A DNA stretch of 61,825 nt from Fragilariopsis cylindrus CCMP1102 (taxonomy: Eukaryota; Bacillariophyta; Bacillariophyceae; Bacillariales; Bacillariaceae): assembly GCA_900095095.1 (NCBI GenBank), contig FMBT01000533.1, positions 1-61,825 of the forward strand, in the 5' to 3' direction. How positions within the stretch are numbered: the first letter of the stretch is position 1; every line of letters starts with the position of its first letter. Shown piece by piece: positions 1 to 10,824 of this stretch. Made by a program: the position numbers and the translations under genes. The notes below the pieces were generated by a model. That model was not told the DNA's origin. It worked only from the letters and a program-made list of their open reading frames with translations, and searched no databases.

Positions 1-799
1 TTTTGCGAAACAGCATTATCTTTCGATACGTCTACTGTCAGCTTTGGCAATCAAAGTGGCGGGTCGCAATTTTGGCTTTTTTTCTTCTTGCTGCTGCTGC
101 TCTCACATTTCACACTGAAGTAATGTACGGAAGAGATGAAAACTGAACTGAAAACCAAAATTGTGGAGGAGATCGTTGGAATGATCCGTTACAAGTACGT
201 TGTGCAAACCTATTTCTATAGAATGGATGTTTCTTATTAACTTTGTTTCCTTATTTTACCTTCTCATATAAATTATTCCTAAGTTGTACATTGTGTTATT
301 TTCTTTTTACATTATTGTTCTTTACGATACAATTGTGTTCTTTTCCTTATGCAATTGTTCTTCATAATGTGTGATACAGCATCACTTCTCACTTCAGTGT
401 TCTCATTGTGTGTCCTCATCCCTGTCAGACGTACACATGATATTTCATTCGTGCCAACACACTACCTTAATTTTAATATGTAATACGTATCTACCTTGTC
501 GTTAGTCCTGGGTCTCTTATAAATGATTTTAATCCATTATTCATATTCGAATTACTTATCACCTGGGTAAATCATAAATTTTGTTGTTTGTTTCGTGTGT
601 TGATTTAAATCAACATTCTTTGTACTAATATCCGGAGTAATCTCTGTACCGGATCCATGTAATACTCTAATAAATCCTTTTTCTTTTAACTCTCGTAGAT
701 AGTTTTTGTTTAACATCCACGTGTCTCTAACTCGATCGAATTTATATCTTCTGCTATTTCACTACTCAGTGTATTGATCGATTCCATTATTGCTGTACC
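1..799. other. AT-rich intergenic DNA
   Basis: I see no coding frame with recognisable homology, no RNA gene and no clear repeat here. It is the region downstream of the minus-strand gene that ends at 800. Confidence 0.6.
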
Positions 800-3095
800 T
801 TATGATTTACATGAACCTTTTCCAACATCACCACATGTTGTTGGACAATAAAAGTGAATTCTCTTTTGTCCAGGAATATTCCTTTTCCTTTTTCCTGAAT
901 TATCATTATTACGAGGAATTTCAAACTTCTTACATCTTTTGCGGATCTTCTTATTCTTATTCGGTCTACCAACCCAATCACAACCCCTTCCACTTTTACC
1001 TCTCCATAAATATTCTGGTAGATCATCACACGGATCTGTGCTGACGTCGCTAATTGGAGCCTGCGTTGGAGGCGGCGTTGGAGGCTGCGTTGGAGGCTGC
1101 GTTGGACGCTGCGTTGGACGCTGCGTTGGAGGCTGCGTTGGAGGTGATACCAATACATTATCTAAATTTGGTTTTACTAAAAATAATCCTCCCGAAACAT
1201 CACTAATAGCAACAAGTTGGGACGAAAAAAAATGGGTACACCGACCATGCACCATTAAACTTCGGAGAATCATTCATTGGGAATGTATCAAAATAAGCAA
1301 CTTCAATAATAGAACCATCTGGATCATTATCATAATCGTTGTCAATATCAGGAACCTGTAATATACGTAATCCTGCTTGATAATTGGATTGATAAATTAA
1401 ATCACTGGATGCAAATTTATTCTCATATCCTTGATCTACTGCTCTAGCAATATATAAATTATGATCAATTGCTGTTGTGGTGCCAAAATATTCTTGAAAA
1501 TTTGTTGGTTTTTCTAAATCTTCAATATTCAATATTAGTGAACGTGTTCGACCACCAAATCTATATTCATCAGTTTCGTCACCAAAAACAATATGTTTCT
1601 TATCAGATGATAACCAACCTTGATGTGTATACCCCGTCTTAGCGTATTGTGTTCTGGACAGTAGTTTAAAATCAGTTTTATCAGTAACATCAACAATTGT
1701 TACAGAATTTGCATTGAAACAAAAACAAATCTCATTTCCAAAATATGTTGTATCAACACCATCATAAACTACACATTCTGCGTCATGGACGTATCCATCG
1801 CCACCGTAACATCCTGCAAACGTTGGATTTTCTGGATCTGACACATCAACAATATGTAATCCACCTGCACAACCGTTTGTTCCACCAACTATGTATACAA
1901 AGTCCGTATCTTCATTAGCAACAATGTTATGTGAATTTGTAACAGGACGATAGGGACTTCCTCCACCAGTATAGACATTTTCTCTAGGACTGAATTCCTT
2001 ACAGTAATATTCATTGACACATTCGACATTCAATAATTGTGTTAAATCAAATATTTGCATCCCATGTCCACCCATTTCTGATCCAATATAGGCATGATTT
2101 TTTATTACTTTCATATCTCTCCAATTTGATTTTCCTTTTGTCGTGGATGGTAAATAACCAACAATTTTTGGTTCCTTAAAGTTCGTAGCCTCCACAAAGA
2201 ACAACCCTTCCTTGGTACCCCATAGAACAAATTCTCTTCTAGAATCATTATCATTGGTGTCGATGTACGTCCAACCCCATACATCATTCCCACCGGTCGG
2301 CGGTTCTAAGTCCCTCTCATCAGTACCAGCATTGGTCGTAAGAACTGCAGTCAGTGGAATGTGTAGAATCAAATCCACATTTTTACAATCATAATCACCA
2401 GCTTTACCATTATCACATTTCTGTTGTAAATCTAATGATCGTACAGTATCCGAATATTTCGTAGTACTTGAAATTGAGGATGGTTGTATTTGTTGTACTG
2501 CTGAAATCGTCGTACCCGTGTCGCCGTCCGTAGTAGTAGTAGTAGTAGTAGTAGTAGCGACGGAAATTGCAATTGCGTCTTCTTTCCTTTTAGCTGCTAT
2601 AGCAGCCGATAATGAAATCGATGATGATGATGATGAAGATGACAATGAAGAAGAAATCGATGATACGTCTTCCAACAAAAATTCTTCAAAAATTAATGAT
2701 GCAGAATCATGAAGCAATCCACACATACATGCCATACTCATCTGTTTTGTAGTAGTAGTAGTAGTAGCAGCAGTAGCAGCAGCAGTAGACCTAGTAATCG
2801 CAGTCATACGTGTACTACCTCGCTCACGTTCATAATCCATGATTGATGGGAAGGAATCCCATGATGATAAACAACCATATTCTTTATATAACTCTTTTGT
2901 TTCTTCAATAATTTTTTCATATTCTTTATTAATAATAACATCGGTAGGAGTTCTTAGATTAGTTACTGTTGTTGTTGTTGTTGTTGGTAATGGTGCAGAA
3001 TCAACGACCATCGGGAGATGAAGTAGTAGTAGTAGTGGTGCCATTGATGTGATCGTGACACCAACAACTGCGGATCGTAGTAGCGACATCATCAT
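800..3095 (-). CDS. Secreted choice-of-anchor B (LVIVD-type) protein with Cys-rich tail, one frame break
   Basis: The start gives a signal peptide: MMMSLLRSAVVGV, then a Leu-rich core and VVDSAP. After a low-complexity Ser/Thr region comes a beta-propeller-like domain of the choice-of-anchor B family, with the motifs GHGMQIFDL, SHNIVANEDTDFVYIVGG, GLHIVDVSDPENPTFAGCY, YTHQGWLS and GLRILQVPD. The family normally ends GAWSVYPFF followed by a GLFVLRP-like strand. Here GAWSVYPFF is encoded before a run of eight A (1225-1232, plus strand) and ISDVSGGLFLVKPN follows in the next frame, so the protein runs on to the stop at 800. The tail is a Pro-Thr-Gln linker and a roughly 75-residue module with six cysteines (CDD...CDW...RCKK...YCPTTCGD...SC) that looks like the ShK-like modules of diatom extracellular proteins. 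The domain call is firm. Function is unknown; a cell-surface or secreted role is inferred. The break may be a homopolymer error. Confidence 0.85.
1056..1143 (-). repeat. 12-bp coding minisatellite (P-T-Q-P/R linker)
   Basis: About seven imperfect copies of a 12-bp unit (GGAGGCTGCGTT on plus) encode the PTQ-P/R linker between the anchor-B domain and the Cys-rich tail of the flanking gene. Confidence 0.8.
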
Positions 3096-4347
3096 GATAC
3101 TGTAGATACGAGAACGGGTAATAGAGAGATAACGACGACGACGATGATGACGTTATTGACGATGGGAATAGGAAATACTTGATAGAAACAATTGTTGTGA
3201 CTGGTTGATTCTGTCAATAATTGCTTTGCTTGTAATGGTTATGATACAGTACTCTTTGGTTTGTTGCTACCCGGAACATGATAGATATGAGCGAAGAAGA
3301 GAAACAAAGAATGATTCTCACGAGCAATTCGGTTTTCAGTGAATCAGCAGTTGCAAGGTAGTAGAGCGCTTGATAATATTGCAGGCATAGTAGTACGTTT
3401 TTTTGTCGCAGCTGAGAATGTTAGTTCGCAAATTACTTGGATCGTCGCAAGATTAAAAATTCAAAAATTCCTATGGAAAATAAAACCAACCATGACCCAA
3501 AGCTTCTTGGTTACTCTTTCATCACTTGCGAGCTCCAAGTTTGTACATCACTTCAAGTACGGTCAAATTAGAAGAAGTCTAATTAAATCCTTCCGTATTC
3601 ACAACCGCGAGCATCTGCCGGGGGATGGGGGCAGGGGTCGGTTAAGTAAGATAAAAACGAACCATGATCCATAGTAGGACCCATAAGTTTCTATTAGTCT
3701 TCTGCCAACTCCGAGAACTACTACCGTAGTACATGTCGTATACCTGATAAAATTGATTCGAGCTCCAAAATATATTAAAACATATATGAGCAAAATGACT
3801 CTTTTATTATAGCCTTATTTTCTTCACATAACAATTAACCTACGTACTGTAGTTAATTAATATTACAAAAAACAACAAGCAAGTCAGAATTGTATTCTTT
3901 GTTATTTTTAATTTCCTGTTTTTCATCACGAATCTTGTTTTACTCCCTTTTCTACCGTATGTTACTGTAGTTGACTATTATTTGTTGTTTGTTTTGATTT
4001 GGCTTTCTTTTTGTCCATTGATGGATGGGTCTGAAGGGTTGCTTATATTCTTGTAGAGATATTTTGCTCCTTCATCCTCTAATCATTCATTTCTCATTTT
4101 ATGGATTCTCTCTGTCTTATTTTCTCTTCTCATAAGATACGTACAAATAAAGATCAATCAATTCCATCAGCATTGTCATCAGAAAAATTGGGAGATCATC
4201 CCATCATCTGCTACAGTATTACCACAGCTACTGATATACTACATACTACAACTACTTGTACTACAAGGTCATTAATAATACAACAAACCATAAAAAATAA
4301 GATACAGTAGAAATCAACAACGCATTTTTTTCAATAAGACTAGACTA

Positions 4348-4381
<34 letters not shown>

Positions 4382-5215
4382 TTGCGTCCACTTTTTTCTT
4401 GAATTCTACTGTCCAGTCTGCTCTGCTTGTATTGCGAGGATAGAGTTGCTAGTAGCAGTAGTGTAGTGTAACAAGCAGTCCTATTTTCTTCTTAGTAAAC
4501 TTAACAACAAAGTAAGCAAATCGAAAAATATATTGTTTTTATTACCATGCATTAGGGCTAGAGTTATAATGTTTGTTTTTATCGCCGTCTTGCCCTCGCT
4601 CTTTGTTTCTTTCACATAATCGCCATACTAGTAGCTACTGTGTTTATATTCTATTAACAACGCGCCAAGAGCAAAACTTCCCGCACAAATCTCGCGACAC
4701 TTCCGCGACAACCACCACACCCACACCACACACAAGGCAAGAAGCCAGCCATGCATTTGGGTTGAAAACGCACACACAAGAGCTTCATCGTGGACATCAC
4801 CACAGCATGAGACAGCATTTCTATATAATAATGGAAACAAACAACAAGAAGAGCATTCTTAGAACAGCAAGATACACTACTAGTACCTACAGTACTCAGC
4901 CACTAGCTAGCCAACCAGTGAGTTCCTATTGTCTAGTAAGGAGCGAACGACTACGACGTCCCAGAAGCAAAAACGATAGCACATTGCTTACTTATTAAAT
5001 TTATTGTTTAGCGATCTTATCTCTATAGCTAAGTAGACAATAATATTGATACTGTGACATTGCTGCCGCTCAAACAAATAAAAACAAAAATAAATCAGGC
5101 TATTGATTTCTTTTATCGGTGTGTCTTTGTCTTGTCCTACCTTATTATCCTATATCAATTTGCTGTAGAGATTAAAAAAAAGGTACTACTACTACTACCA
5201 ACTTCTACAAGCAAG
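3096..5215. other. Divergent intergenic region
   Basis: This 2.1-kb spacer lies between two divergent genes and should hold both promoters. It contains several open frames of 60-141 codons (for example 3339-3674 and 4573-4998), but none shows a recognisable domain or the compositional style of the surrounding genes. The only clear structure is the simple repeat at 4337-4380. Confidence 0.5.
4337..4380. repeat. Compound microsatellite (AGACT)n-(TGGC)n
   Basis: Nearly three AGACT units are followed by about 7.5 TGGC units. The AGACT pentamer is the same one that forms the larger array at 24816-24875. Confidence 0.9.
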
Positions 5216-7240
5216 ATGACGAAACAAATTTTGCTGAAGACTCCACGGGGAAACACCGCTGTTATTCCAGTGGATCATTTCGTGACATCCTCCTCCTCCT
5301 CAAAAGCAGCAGCACCACCACATCACGACTCAAAAACATATTACAATAATAATAATCATCATCGGCATCATCCTAATGTCAAAACGACGGCACCGACTAT
5401 TGTGAATACTACTGTTATTTCTACTACCAACACCGCCGCCATCGCCGCGTTCGGTAATAATAATAATAATGTTACTACTATCATCGATGCTACCAATATT
5501 AACTTTGATGATGATGCTGATGATAATGATGACAATAACATGATTGATGATCGGCAACGCAAAGAAGAATTACTCTATCAACTTATAGAGGCATCGAAGC
5601 GACGTGATATTGGACGGAAGCGCAATGTTCGATCTCTGTATAATTCGGAAGAAGAAGAAAATGAAAATGAACACGACGATGATGATGATGAAAACAGCAA
5701 TACTGGAAATGTCGATAGGATGGATATTGAGCAAGATAATGTTGGTCACGATGATGATGGTATCGATAATAGTGATGATTGCTGTTACGAATGTAAAGAA
5801 GAAAAGGTTGTAACGACAATGATTGATGGTATCAATATCAATAGTGATAATAACAATAACAATAACAACCATGATTGTCGTCGTGTCGATGAGTATGGGA
5901 ATACTACCATCAATCAGAGTAGACGACGACGAAAACTGAATTCCGGTATACGTTCTACAACAGTAGTAACATCAATAGCAACATCAACATCAAGGACGGA
6001 TAATACTACTACTACTACTACTACTATGAACACTACGCAGCAACGGCAACAATTACAACAACTGCCTGCTTCTCAACGGCAACAACGACAACAAAGACGA
6101 ACAACAATAACACGAGGAAAATCATTATCTCCATCGTTAATGGTTGCATTTTATCATCAAGGTAGACGGGTTTCCCTTGATCGGATTTGGGATTGGATTA
6201 ATGGATCGACGTCATCAGCGTCATCATCGGGGACGACAGCAAATCCCACTTCTTCCTCTATGACTATTACTGATACGGATTCTGGTGCTGATGCTCTAAA
6301 TCGTGTTACAACTTCTTCTTCTACATCATCATCATCACTATCATCATCGTGGATTCCACAATTTCCATTATATCTGACATTATCTACCACAGTTCGATTG
6401 TTGGGTGGAATTGATCGTCAAAATCGTGTCGGATCCAAATTTGGTGGTGGTGGTGTTAGTTCCTCTCAGAATTCAGAACGTGAACGGAAGGAACGTCTGA
6501 AACAATTAGCATTAGAATCCATTGATCTTGCCAAAGATCCCTATTTAATGAGGAATCATTTAGGAACGTATGAATGTAAACTGTGTTTGACCTTGCATAC
6601 CAATGAGGCAAATTACTTAGCTCATACACAAGGTAAGAAACATCAACAGGGATTAGCCAAACGTGCGCATATGGAAAAAATTCGTGCGGAACGTGAAGAA
6701 GAACAACAACAACAACAAAATTTAAAACGTCCACCATCACAGTATGGACCGTTGGGTGGCTCATCAGCGGAACAACAACAATTGAAGAAATCGATTATTA
6801 AAATTGGTCGTCCGGCCTATCAAGTATTTAAAAGTCGAGATGTGGATACAGATCAACGTTGTTTAACATTTGAATTGACCTATAAGGATATTAATGATGA
6901 TTTACGTCCACGACATCGATTTATGTCAGCCTATGAACAAAAGGTAGATGTACCACCAGATCGACGATACCAGTATGTCTTGTTTGCTGCCGAACCATAT
7001 GAAACAATTGCCTTCAAAATTCCAAATGAAACACTGGATCGTAATCCTGGACGATTAATTACTCATTGGGATGATGATGATAAGAAATTTACCTTGACAT
7101 TGTATTTTGCTGATAATACAAACACAACAACCGCCGCAGATGATAATGATGACGAGGTAGCAGAAATGGAAACAGATGACATGCCTAGCAGTACGAAATC
7201 AACCGTTTCTCCCTTTGCTCCTGCTCTTGGTACCTCGTAA
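5216..7240 (+). CDS. SF3A2: Ubiquitin-like domain fused to splicing factor SF3A2 (SAP62/Prp11)
   Basis: Residues 399-674 are a clear SF3A2, the U2 snRNP SF3a subunit that acts in branch-site recognition. It shows VGSKFGGGGVSS, KERLKQLALESIDLAKDPY, a matrin/U1-type zinc finger (YECKLC...AHTQGKKH; Cys454, Cys457, His470, His476), KIGRPAYQV, PRHRFMSAYEQ and AAEPYETIAFKIP. Canonical SF3A2 begins where residue 399 lies. The 398 residues before it are not normal for the family. They begin MTKQILLKTPRGNTAVIPVD, contain LMVAFYHQGRRVSLDRIW near 308-325 and end FPLYLTLSTTVRLLGG at 383-398. This pattern fits a ubiquitin-like fold of the Sde2 type, interrupted by Asn/Asp/Ser-rich insertions and closed by Gly-Gly. 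I chose the ATG at 5216 over the upstream ATG at 5054 because it puts the first beta strand at the N terminus and has A at -3. There is no frame break. SF3A2 is near-certain; the UBL reading is inference. Confidence 0.92.
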   Translation: MTKQILLKTPRGNTAVIPVDHFVTSSSSSKAAAPPHHDSKTYYNNNNHHRHHPNVKTTAPTIVNTTVISTTNTAAIAAFGNNNNNVTTIIDATNINFDDDADDNDDNNMIDDRQRKEELLYQLIEASKRRDIGRKRNVRSLYNSEEEENENEHDDDDDENSNTGNVDRMDIEQDNVGHDDDGIDNSDDCCYECKEEKVVTTMIDGININSDNNNNNNNHDCRRVDEYGNTTINQSRRRRKLNSGIRSTTVVTSIATSTSRTDNTTTTTTTMNTTQQRQQLQQLPASQRQQRQQRRTTITRGKSLSPSLMVAFYHQGRRVSLDRIWDWINGSTSSASSSGTTANPTSSSMTITDTDSGADALNRVTTSSSTSSSSLSSSWIPQFPLYLTLSTTVRLLGGIDRQNRVGSKFGGGGVSSSQNSERERKERLKQLALESIDLAKDPYLMRNHLGTYECKLCLTLHTNEANYLAHTQGKKHQQGLAKRAHMEKIRAEREEEQQQQQNLKRPPSQYGPLGGSSAEQQQLKKSIIKIGRPAYQVFKSRDVDTDQRCLTFELTYKDINDDLRPRHRFMSAYEQKVDVPPDRRYQYVLFAAEPYETIAFKIPNETLDRNPGRLITHWDDDDKKFTLTLYFADNTNTTTAADDNDDEVAEMETDDMPSSTKSTVSPFAPALGTS

Positions 7241-8097
7241 TGATCGGAATTTTCGGTTATTATTACTAAAACAATTTTATAAAAAGCTCAGTTTTAGGTT
7301 ATTGCGGCATTCGTTTAAAATAAAAAAACTGAACATAATTTTGTGTCCGGGTGGGTGTTTTTGAAAGAACGTATGATGGGATGGAACGGAATACATATAC
7401 CGCGACTGTACGTTTATATCTAAAAAAGAACGTAGATTTTGAAATGAGAAAGAATCAAATCGACTGATTCATTCAGCAGGCGAAAAATAAAATGGACGAA
7501 ATGAAACAAACCAAGACATAAATATTATCTATAAAAATGACTTGATTTCCTCCTCATGAAAGAAGCTATATGGGATTATTCAAGTTATTCAATTATAAAG
7601 TAAGACTTTTTGTTAAAAATCATATTAAAAAAAAAGCAAAAATTTCAATAGTAGAGTCAATATTTCGTAAATTTCTATCTGAAAAATAGTAACTTATTTT
7701 TGATGATTGATTTGTAGCTGGTCCTTCTATATTTCAAAACAAGTTATAGCATGTTTGCTAAGAAGATAAAAATCATAGAAAAAGCAAAAATTTCAATAGT
7801 AGAGTCAATATTTCGTAAATTTCTATCTGAAAAATAGTAACTTGATTTTGATGATTGATTTGTAGCTGGTCCTTCTATATTTCAAAACAAGTTATAGCAT
7901 GTTTGCTAGGAAGAGAAAAATCTCACAATGGCACACGTAATCCAAACCAGGTCACTCTGAACAAGCCTTCATTTTGAATAGAGATAACTCGAAGGACGAA
8001 ATTACTACAAAGATTTATTTCTTTTATTATTAAGTAGAAGCACAGTAGCAGTAGCGAGTTGCATTTATATAATATAATATGAATAATATGCAGCGCA
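7241..8097. other. Convergent intergenic region with tandem duplication
   Basis: This spacer holds the 3' ends of two convergent genes. The tandem duplication at 7612-7922 is its main feature. I see no gene in it. Confidence 0.6.
7612..7922. repeat. 148-bp tandem duplication
   Basis: Two adjacent copies have a period of 148 bp (AAAGC at 7633 and again at 7781). They share a long, almost identical stretch from AGCAAAAATTTCAATAGTAG to ATAGCATGTTTGCTA and differ at only a few bases. They are non-coding. Confidence 0.92.
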
Positions 8098-8721
8098 TTA
8101 CTTGTACGTAGCAACATCAAGGTCAGCGTTAACGTCGTTGAAGATAGCAATCCGGATTTGTTTTTCCCATGCATATGGTTTATCGACGTAACCTTTCAAA
8201 TCGTCCGCAGTGACAATCATACTTTCAGTAGCATCATCGTATACTTTATTATTATCATTATTATTACTACTGCTACTATTCTTGTTCGTAGACGTGGTAG
8301 TTTTCTTCTTCGGAAGGACAAAAATTAACTTATGACGTTCTGATACATAAGCTTCCGGAGGAGGAGATACAACAAGAATTGTATAATCATCGTCATCATC
8401 ATCATTGTCGTCGTTGTCGTCATCGTCATCGTCGTATGTTGTTGTTATTGCAAATGCTCTTTGAATCGTTTCAATTAAATCCTTTATTTCTTTTTTGGTA
8501 CCAATTACATTCACACCAACAACGATACCACCACCCTGATCACGTCCACCACCGCCTCTATTACGACCATTCGTTTTCATATTTAATGCTGGTATTACCG
8601 TTTCTTTCCAAAATTGTATTGTTCTCATTGATTCTGGTGGTGCTGTTCCATCTTCAGCATCAATGATCAATATATCAATCAACCTTCTATTAGTACTTCT
8701 AGTAGTACCATCCTCATCATT

Positions 8722-8754
<33 letters not shown>

Positions 8755-10356
8755 GATCTTTGTTGTACAAGTAGTATCTAGATTATTATCTAATAATGAT
8801 TTTAGATACGATTCACCAGTATCATGGACGAGATGAAATGGTAATCGATCATGCTCATCATCATCATTGTTGTTATTGTTATTGCTGTTATTGTTGGTGT
8901 CAGCAGTGTTATTATTATCAGGTCCACCAAACCATAAACGTGAGGCATGTAAAATTTCAGGACATGATTCGATGGCCGTTAATAATGATAACGATGATGA
9001 TGATGATGGCGACGACGTCGACTTATTATTGTTGGTATTATTTATATTATTCAAATTGGATGCTATAGTATGTGCTAATGAACATCCACCTGCACCGATT
9101 AAGAGACAAGAAATTGAATTTGAATCTGAACTGTTGTTTTTGTTATTGTTATTGGTTTTTTTGATTTCATTATTAGAAGTAGTATTATGGTTATTATTAT
9201 TATACCAGAATGGTACTACCATTGCTAAGCCACCTAAATGTGTTTGTGAGATTGGTGATGGAGGAGGAGGAATTATTGGTGTTTTTACTGTACTTGTAGT
9301 AGAGTATGGATAGGGTGCACCAACGTATGGAACTTCTATTGCAGTTTGAATTAAATTAGGACGTTCATTCAGTATCAGGTATCGAAAAACTTTAGTAATA
9401 CTGTTGTTGTTATTGTCGTTGTTGATGTTGTTATTATTCTCGCAATTTTTATTTCCATTTTCATTGCTTTCATTGCTTTCATTTCCATTTTCATTGCTTT
9501 CATTGCTTTCATTTTCTTTTTCATTGCTTTCATTGCTTTCATTTTCATTGCTGTCATTAGTAACTTGTATCACAGCATCTATAACAGAAACAATTTTTGT
9601 ACCATATATAAACTTTTTTTGTTGTGTCGTCCATAATTCCTTTTCAAAGTCATTTAATAATTCCATTGGTACTAATTGTATTGCATCCCAAGCAGAATCA
9701 AAGTTACCAACAAATTCATTAGTATCATTATCATTATCATTATCATTATCATTATCATCATCGTCCACGTCTGATTCTGATTCTGATGCTAATATTGATG
9801 TTGGTGTGAGAGAGTGTAAACCTGCAATATATCCACATGCTATATGATGATGATGAGGATGAGGATGAGGATGATGATTATCATCGTTATTATTATCGTT
9901 CACGTTATCAGCAGTATCGTATTTTTCTTTTTCTCTATTCGAATTTGTTGTAGTTGTTGAACTCGTCATCACCGTTGTTGTTGTTGTTCCTGTTGTTGCT
10001 GTTGCTGCTGTTGTTGCTGTTGAGAATAGTAACGACGACGTTGTATTGCTCGTTGTTATACCGGAGATGTTTTTCTGAATAGTATGAATCGTACAAGTAT
10101 TATTGTTACAAGTATTGTGTCGTCGTCGTCGTCGTCGTTGTTGATAGATATTGATAATGTCACCAAAGCTACTGATGTCGGTGTTGTTTGTTGTTACCAC
10201 TTTTCTTCCTCGTGCGGTGGGTGATGATGATGATAAAGCTACTGATGGTGCTGTTGCTGTTGCTGTTGCTGTTACTGATGTGTGTGTTGCCCGCCGTCCT
10301 ATTACTTGTGCGCCTACCAGCATCCGATATCTAACGAACATAATGGACCCAATCAA
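8098..10356 (-). CDS. METTL13/spermidine-synthase-type SAM-dependent methyltransferase
   Basis: The C-terminal half has the order of motifs seen in the spermidine-synthase-like methyltransferase domain of METTL13 (eEF1A methyltransferase). These are FRYLILNERPNLIQTAIEV; motif I CLLIGAGGCSLAHTI (about residues 418-436); the acidic strand LLTAIESCPEILHASRLWFG; FHLVHDTGESYL; IDILIIDAEDGTAPPE; WKETVIPALN; and the late strands GGIVVGVNVIGT and HKLIFVLP. Long Asn, Asp and Asn-Glu-Ser runs are inserted between the conserved strands. The first 35 residues are rich in Arg, Thr and Ala with no acidic residues, which would suit a mitochondrial presequence. Human METTL13 has two methyltransferase domains and only the second type is visible here. 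The 752-codon frame is unbroken. The fold is well supported; the substrate is unknown, and a spermidine-synthase-like non-polyamine enzyme is the main alternative. Confidence 0.72.
9451..9558 (-). repeat. 30-bp coding minisatellite (Asn-Glu-Ser repeat)
   Basis: About 3.6 copies of a 30-bp unit encode the NESNESNENG-like linker inside the methyltransferase gene. The unit length is a multiple of three, so copy-number change keeps the frame. Confidence 0.88.
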
Positions 10357-10690
10357 TCAACTACGGTAATAACAACAAGCGATGATATAAAACTAACTAC
10401 TGTACCTCGTGATTGTATTATTATCATAAGAGAGTATCTGGGGTAAGGTAACAAATACCTGTGAGTGATGATATTGTACCTATTTCGCTCAGTTCTACTA
10501 CTAGTATTGCTGCTATTCTCCTTGTGTTTTTCCCTCTCTGCTTGATTTAGATTCCTTTCTTCGTGCATCGCTTTGATGGATGCATGTTTATTTGTTAAAA
10601 TGTGTAGTACACTGCCTGCAGTTAGCAGTTGGTTGTTATTATTGTTTCATCTTGTGATATATTATATACTCTGAATTTGAGCGTAGAAGA
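10357..10690. other. Intergenic: divergent upstream region of methyltransferase and 5S gene
   Basis: A 334-bp spacer with no supported gene. Plant-like 5S promoters include sequence just upstream of +1, but I cannot identify a specific element here. Confidence 0.4.
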
Positions 10691-10808
10691 GAGAACGACC
10701 ATACCAACATGACAGCACCGCTTCCCGTCTGCTCAGCGAAGTTAAGCATGTTCGGGCCTGGTTAGTACTACGGTGGGGGACCACGTTGGAATCCCAGGTG
10801 TTGTTCTC
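10691..10808 (+). rRNA. 5S ribosomal RNA
   Basis: This is a 118-nt 5S rRNA. The ends pair (GAGAAC with GTTCTC). The conserved interior is all present: GAAGTTAAGCA, TTCGGGCCTGGTTAGTAC (internal promoter C-box region), GGGGGACCAC and GGAATCCCAGGTGTTG. It is a solitary copy, not part of an array or an rDNA unit. The copy at 58180-58297 on the other strand is base-for-base identical over the gene. Confidence 0.96.
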
Positions 10809-10810
10809 AG

Positions 10811-10824
10811 TTTTTATCGTTTTT
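10811..10824 (+). terminator. RNA polymerase III T-run terminator of 5S gene
   Basis: Two runs of five T (10811-10815 and 10820-10824) lie directly behind the 5S 3' end, as expected for Pol III termination. Confidence 0.8.

Noticed and set aside
800..1050. Cys-rich tail as a toxin-like gene
   Set aside because: The six-Cys module resembles ShK-like domains, but it is the C-terminal part of a large secreted protein and such modules are common in non-toxin extracellular proteins.
3339..3674. 111-codon open frame on plus
   Set aside because: No domain, no orderly composition, and a competing frame on the other strand. Probably chance.
4573..4998. 141-codon open frame on plus upstream of SF3A2
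   Set aside because: Thr/Ser/His-rich sequence with no domain, in a region that is likely promoter and 5' UTR.
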